Positions 61,501 through 64,000 of a stretch of 64,000 bases of DNA are shown piece after piece. Location of the stretch: contig NC_084761.1 in the NCBI RefSeq assembly GCF_028858725.1, forward strand, positions 36,691,001 to 36,755,000, in the 5' to 3' direction. Under the pieces are notes generated by a model. The model was given only the letters and a program-made list of their open reading frames with translations. It made no database searches and was not told the DNA's origin. This DNA comes from Colius striatus (Eukaryota; Chordata; Aves; Coliiformes; Coliidae). Every line of letters starts with the position of its first letter. The first letter of the stretch is position 1. The translations under genes were made by a program, and so were the position numbers.

Positions 61501-63205
61501 AATGCCACCCTGTACACTGGACCATCAACTAAGATATGGCTGCTACCCCTCACGGTAGTTTTTCCTGGAACAGAAGCAATTCCAGCCTCTGCCACAAGAT
61601 GCCCCCTGAGAGAACTCAAGAGAGCAGCTTTAACTAATTCATTTGTACTTTACAGACCTGGTGAAAAAATTAGTATTAATAGGTTTATGTCATTCTGCTA
61701 GTGTTCTGATGAAGACCACCAGGCAGGGAGCAATAAAACACATGCGGTACATGATTATTTCATTCACAGTTGAATTAATTTGCCATTGTTAGATTTTTTT
61801 CACACTTGAGTGCTTTTGGTACATTCAGCACTAGAATAAACTGCAGATTACAAACCTTGTCCGACTCATAGGTACCCAGTCTACAGCTGAGATCTGCATA
61901 GCCCCAAGCAAAAGTTTTATTCCATGCAGGTGGGATGAGAACCTTGTTCTGCTCTACTGCCAGAATGCCTTTATCAGTACATACGATCTGTCCCACAGGC
62001 TCCTTCAGCTCTAAAAAAAAGAAGATGGAGTTACGTTTTACTGCTAGCACAAATACTATCTGATCCCATTAAATATCTGATGCTTTGCAAAAGCTGGGTG
62101 TCTTTATTGTCTGTGTTATATGAATCTTGGTTTCAGGTGCAACAATGGCACCTTTTGCTATGTTCCTAATAAACGCAGGGCTAAACACCATCAGCAGTGT
62201 CAAGAAGACCGCAAGGATCACAGATGGCTCTGATCCCATGTGTGATGCTTGCCAAGGTGTTCTTCAGACAAGATGTCTGTGTTGTTAGAAGTGATTGTGG
62301 CATTTTTGGCACAAGTAAAAGTAAGTTTTTGGTATCAATTGCAACATCTCGGCCAAGCATTCCCTCAAGGTTCCACTCCTGACTATAGCCTGTGGTGTCC
62401 TATCTGGTTTTTCCCAAGCTTTGCAAATATACATCAGTGCTTTTTGATTTCCTTCCTTACAGTGTAGCCTGATGTGGCCTGAAAACAGTACAGCCTTCTC
62501 TCTTCATAGCAGGCAGGTACAGATTTGTTTGACTGACTAGGAAAGAAATCACTGTATTGTATTTACTTGCCTCACACAGTTAACTTTTGTCCAGTCTGAT
62601 GTCAGATATGAAGTCAAAACCCACCTTTTCTTCATTTCAGTGCAGCTACCAACACCATCCCTTCCTGCCAACATTTCTCAGTATTTCTTGGCACTGCAAT
62701 AAAGAATCCTTTCACAAAAATCACAAAAACTGAGGCTATTGCAGTGGCCCAAAACCAGTGTACCCTTGAATACTGTTTGTTACATTAAAACTTTAAAGAA
62801 GTGCTTGGGTCCAATTTTATTCCTCTTTTAAAAAAAAATGATATTAAACCATCACAAATGTGGTGCTTCCCAAGTACACTTTTGGGTAGCTAAGAACATA
62901 ATCTTACAGCATTAGGGCATTTTAAATCTGTCTTTCTCACAAAAGCACAGGCATTAGGAACACAAGAACTAAGTGAAACACAGAAAAGGACAATCTTGCT
63001 GAAACCCTGAATGCTCCAGCAAAGAGATAGGAATACTTCGTGTGATTTTATGTTTACCTTTCACTGGGGCAAGAGATGGCCGCAGGTTGTCCAAATGATG
63101 GAAAAAAATCTTGTCACTTGTGGAACCTGGGGGCAGAGAGGTCCCCACAGCCTCTCCATTCAGTCGGCTTCTAACACGCTTCGGCGGGTGTGGCTTTTTA
63201 AAGAG
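52395..63205 (-). CDS. WDFY3: WDFY3 (ALFY), last ten coding exons; 5' part outside window
   Basis: WDFY3/ALFY is a very large (about 3,500-residue) BEACH protein that links ubiquitin/p62 aggregates to the autophagy machinery (ATG5, GABARAP, PI3P) and is also needed for neural development. Ten exons on minus join in phase to 1686 nt, encoding 561 C-terminal residues plus TGA at 52,397-52,395. In order: the end of the BEACH domain ([15 protein letters not shown]), WD40 repeats ([39 protein letters not shown]), an acidic Ser-rich linker ([11 protein letters not shown]), the LC3/GABARAP-interacting FIFV, another WD-type segment, and the FYVE finger with [18 protein letters not shown] and VRVCQNC. 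The FYVE finger places this as WDFY3 or WDFY4. The close match to remembered human WDFY3, including FIFV and the linker, argues for WDFY3. The C-terminus ends ...RPRN, one residue shorter than the human end as I recall it. Confidence 0.97.
52519..53454 (-). other. WDFY3: last WDFY3 intron
   Basis: A 936-base intron containing a roughly 110-base CR1 3' end (listed separately) and a pyrimidine/T-rich run near 53,095-53,157. No further exon is seen. Confidence 0.85.
52680..52790 (-). mobile_element. short CR1 3' end
   Basis: Plus-strand 'tcatagaatcatggaatggtaggggttggaagggaccttt agagatcatctagtctaacccc' is the exact layout of an inverted CR1 3' terminus. It is only about 110 bases and extremely 5'-truncated. 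It lies in sense with WDFY3. Confidence 0.92.
53455..53652 (-). CDS. WDFY3: WDFY3 exon: last WD unit and first part of FYVE finger
   Basis: Acceptor CTCTTGCAG, start GGATCACAGC; donor CAGAA|GTAAGC. Encodes RVFSWSVSD, then the FYVE N-terminal signature WVKD, the zinc pair CSGC, the PI3P-binding RRHHCRNCG and the start of FCQKC. Confidence 0.97.
54003..54114 (-). CDS. WDFY3: WDFY3 exon: WD-type segment after linker
   Basis: Acceptor CATTTCTAG, start GATACAGGTGG; donor TCCAA|GTGAGT. 112 nt. Encodes [20 protein letters not shown] and [11 protein letters not shown]. Confidence 0.96.
54115..55153 (-). other. WDFY3: WDFY3 intron
   Basis: 1,039 bases with no exon or repeat recognised. Confidence 0.8.
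55154..55483 (-). CDS. WDFY3: WDFY3 exon: acidic/Ser-rich linker with LIR motif
   Basis: Acceptor GTGAATCCAG; donor AACCAG|GTAAAA. 330 nt. Encodes [11 protein letters not shown], a Ser-rich segment ([14 protein letters not shown]), [20 protein letters not shown], then KLKPG. The FIFV motif (codons at 55,265-55,254), preceded by acidic residues, is the GABARAP-binding LIR described for human ALFY. Confidence 0.97.
55484..57442 (-). other. WDFY3: two WDFY3 introns flanking the 97-nt exon
   Basis: Introns 55,484-56,507 and 56,605-57,442 surround the small exon at 56,508-56,604. No repeats or other features recognised. Confidence 0.8.
56508..56604 (-). CDS. WDFY3: WDFY3 exon: end of WD unit and start of linker
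   Basis: A small exon of 97 nt. Acceptor TGTCCCTCTAG, start TTCTGGCGG; donor AAATAG|GTAATG. Encodes [17 protein letters not shown] and the start of the acidic linker. The phase 1 end matches the next exon. Confidence 0.95.
57443..57625 (-). CDS. WDFY3: WDFY3 exon: WD40 repeats
   Basis: Acceptor GTCTTTGCAG, start GGGGATATT; donor GTCCGG|GTGAGT. 61 codons, phase 0. Encodes [18 protein letters not shown] and TGHSDGVVR. Confidence 0.97.
57626..58710 (-). other. WDFY3: WDFY3 intron
   Basis: 1,085 bases, AT-rich, with nothing else recognised. Confidence 0.8.
58711..58890 (-). CDS. WDFY3: WDFY3 exon: WD40 repeat with [13 protein letters not shown]
   Basis: Acceptor TCTCTTGCAG, start GCATTACTGG; donor TTGACG|GTAAGA. 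60 codons, phase 0. Contains a textbook GH-WD unit: GHTDTV ... [13 protein letters not shown], then [17 protein letters not shown]. Confidence 0.97.
58891..61276 (-). other. WDFY3: WDFY3 intron with CR1 insertion
   Basis: The largest WDFY3 intron in the window (2,386 bases). About 0.9 kb of it is a CR1 element in the sense orientation of the gene. Confidence 0.85.
59685..60590 (-). mobile_element. CR1 LINE, 5'-truncated, sense with WDFY3
   Basis: Plus-strand 'agaatcacagaatcttaagggctggaaagg' is an inverted CR1 3' terminus. It is followed by the CR1 3' UTR ('ccatctgggcaggttgttccagtgctccatcacgctcacag') and the C-terminal part of ORF2 ([20 protein letters not shown] and LVRPHLG on minus). RT sequence fades at about 60,590. 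The region where the FxDD box should lie is decayed. Several frameshifts make it non-functional, and it looks older than the 9.0 kb copy. Confidence 0.93.
61277..61435 (-). CDS. WDFY3: WDFY3 exon: WD40 repeat
   Basis: Acceptor TTTTTAG, start GCAGTAATT at 61,435; donor AAACAG|GTAAAA. 53 codons, phase 0 at both ends. Encodes [20 protein letters not shown] and the repeat ending VCVWEMG. Confidence 0.96.
61436..61855 (-). other. WDFY3: WDFY3 intron
   Basis: 420 bases between two WD40-region exons; nothing else recognised. Confidence 0.8.
61856..62010 (-). CDS. WDFY3: WDFY3 exon: BEACH-WD40 junction
   Basis: Acceptor TTCTTTTTTTTAG, start AGCTGAAGG at 62,010; donor GACAAG|GTTTGT, a less common GTTTGT donor. 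Encodes [20 protein letters not shown] through [17 protein letters not shown]. Phases agree with both neighbours. Confidence 0.95.
62011..63057 (-). other. WDFY3: WDFY3 intron
   Basis: 1,047 bases between the BEACH-end exon and the BEACH-WD40 junction exon; no repeat or exon recognised. Confidence 0.8.
63058..63205 (-). CDS. WDFY3: WDFY3 exon: end of BEACH domain
   Basis: Acceptor GAATTCCAG, exon starting CTCTTT at 63,205; donor AAAG|GTAAAC (GT at 63,057). 49 codons plus one base. Encodes [15 protein letters not shown], the basic end of BEACH, and [17 protein letters not shown]. Confidence 0.95.
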
Positions 63206-64000
63206 CTGGAATTCATCAAGAAATTAATCATCATACAAATTACAGGTTTACAACAGCACAAGCTGAAAAAATTACCAGTGTGTCCAATTTACCTTCTAAA
63301 AATTCTGGAGGTCCACAAATGTTACTTAACTGTTCTCAGTATTCACTAGGAACTTATGGCAACCACCTCAGCAAGACTTCAACAGACAATATGAAACCCA
63401 ACAAGGACACAATGAGTGAAGTATTTGTAATGCTACCTCCAGTTGCAAAAGCAGTTGAAGTAAACAAGCAAAAGTCCCCAAGCTGATTCATAACAGGGTA
63501 TTAAATTCTAACCTAGGGCAAACTGAAAGAAATAAGCTGTTTGTCCCACAAACAGCAGTTCACACAGTTGGAAGTGTTCAGGCTACCAAAGAACAGAGTA
63601 ACAGCACGGGCAGACATGTCACTGGACCACATACAACAAATACACATGAGAAAACATCTTAGCACCTAATTCTCTTCTGCCTAACTTTTTACTATGAGTG
63701 ACTAATTTCCATTTTACTGCTTCAGTGATCACTCCTGCCACCTCAGATGGTGGTTAAACAAGCTGATCATTGCTTCCAATATGCCACGATCATGACTGAC
63801 ACGCACTACAGTTTATCACATGAGAAATTCATAATAAACATCTTGGATGGTAGATGTTATATATTACAGTATGTAAATAAATATAAACATTGAGTGGTAT
63901 TTTGTAAGGAAGCAATAGCCTCCTTTGCAGAGAAGCTATTAGAGTACTGAAAGGAAAACTGAAATTCCAATGCAGAAAGTTATTTTCCTTACAGCCCTTC
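63206..64000 (-). other. WDFY3: WDFY3 intron running out of the window
   Basis: The exon before LFKKPHPP should end in the conserved VPKQ of the BEACH domain. I could not find it in the last 795 bases, so it lies beyond the right edge. No repeat recognised. Confidence 0.75.

Overview
The window is vertebrate nuclear DNA, almost certainly from a bird. It holds intron-bearing genes with GT/AG splice sites, CpG islands and AT-rich intergenic DNA. The interspersed repeats are the avian set: seven CR1 (chicken repeat 1) LINE pieces, several with the standard CR1 3' end, and four avian endogenous-retrovirus LTRs without internal genes. I saw no bacterial features, CRISPR arrays, operons or tRNA genes.

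Layout. Bases 1-24,000 hold no confident protein gene. This stretch is AT-rich intergenic DNA with repeats: CR1 at about 2.6-3.1 kb, an LTR remnant and a CR1 at 7.2-7.9 kb, a 1.1 kb antisense CR1 reverse-transcriptase fragment at 9.0-10.2 kb, a 1.39 kb LTR with an internal repeat array at 11.1-12.5 kb, and another LTR at 23.1-23.7 kb. There is also an orphan CpG island at 7.9-8.3 kb and a GC-rich patch at 18.9-19.1 kb. A weak candidate exon lies on the minus strand at the left edge.

Bases 24,000-44,420 (+ strand) are PPM1K, the mitochondrial PP2C-type phosphatase of branched-chain amino acid catabolism. A CpG-island promoter with a probable noncoding first exon (donor at 24,537) is followed by six coding exons from 27,899 to 38,667. 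I could join all six by splice phase. They give 372 residues, which I recall as the human length. The 3' UTR probably reaches a strong poly(A) signal at 44,395 and would then contain an LTR insertion.

Bases about 48,665-63,205 (- strand) are the last ten coding exons of WDFY3 (ALFY), the large BEACH/WD40/FYVE selective-autophagy scaffold. The 561 C-terminal residues are present: the end of BEACH, the WD40 propeller, an acidic linker with the FIFV LC3/GABARAP-interacting motif, and the FYVE zinc finger. A 3' UTR of about 3.7 kb follows. The rest of WDFY3 lies beyond the right edge.

PPM1K and WDFY3 converge tail to tail. From memory of the human map they are about 3 Mb apart on chromosome 4, so this order suggests an inversion breakpoint between them. 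The two genes have no known shared pathway. I did not find a convincing new biological system. The points most worth checking are the gene order, the orphan CpG island, the repeat-array LTR, the LTR just upstream of the PPM1K promoter, and a few perfect hairpins.
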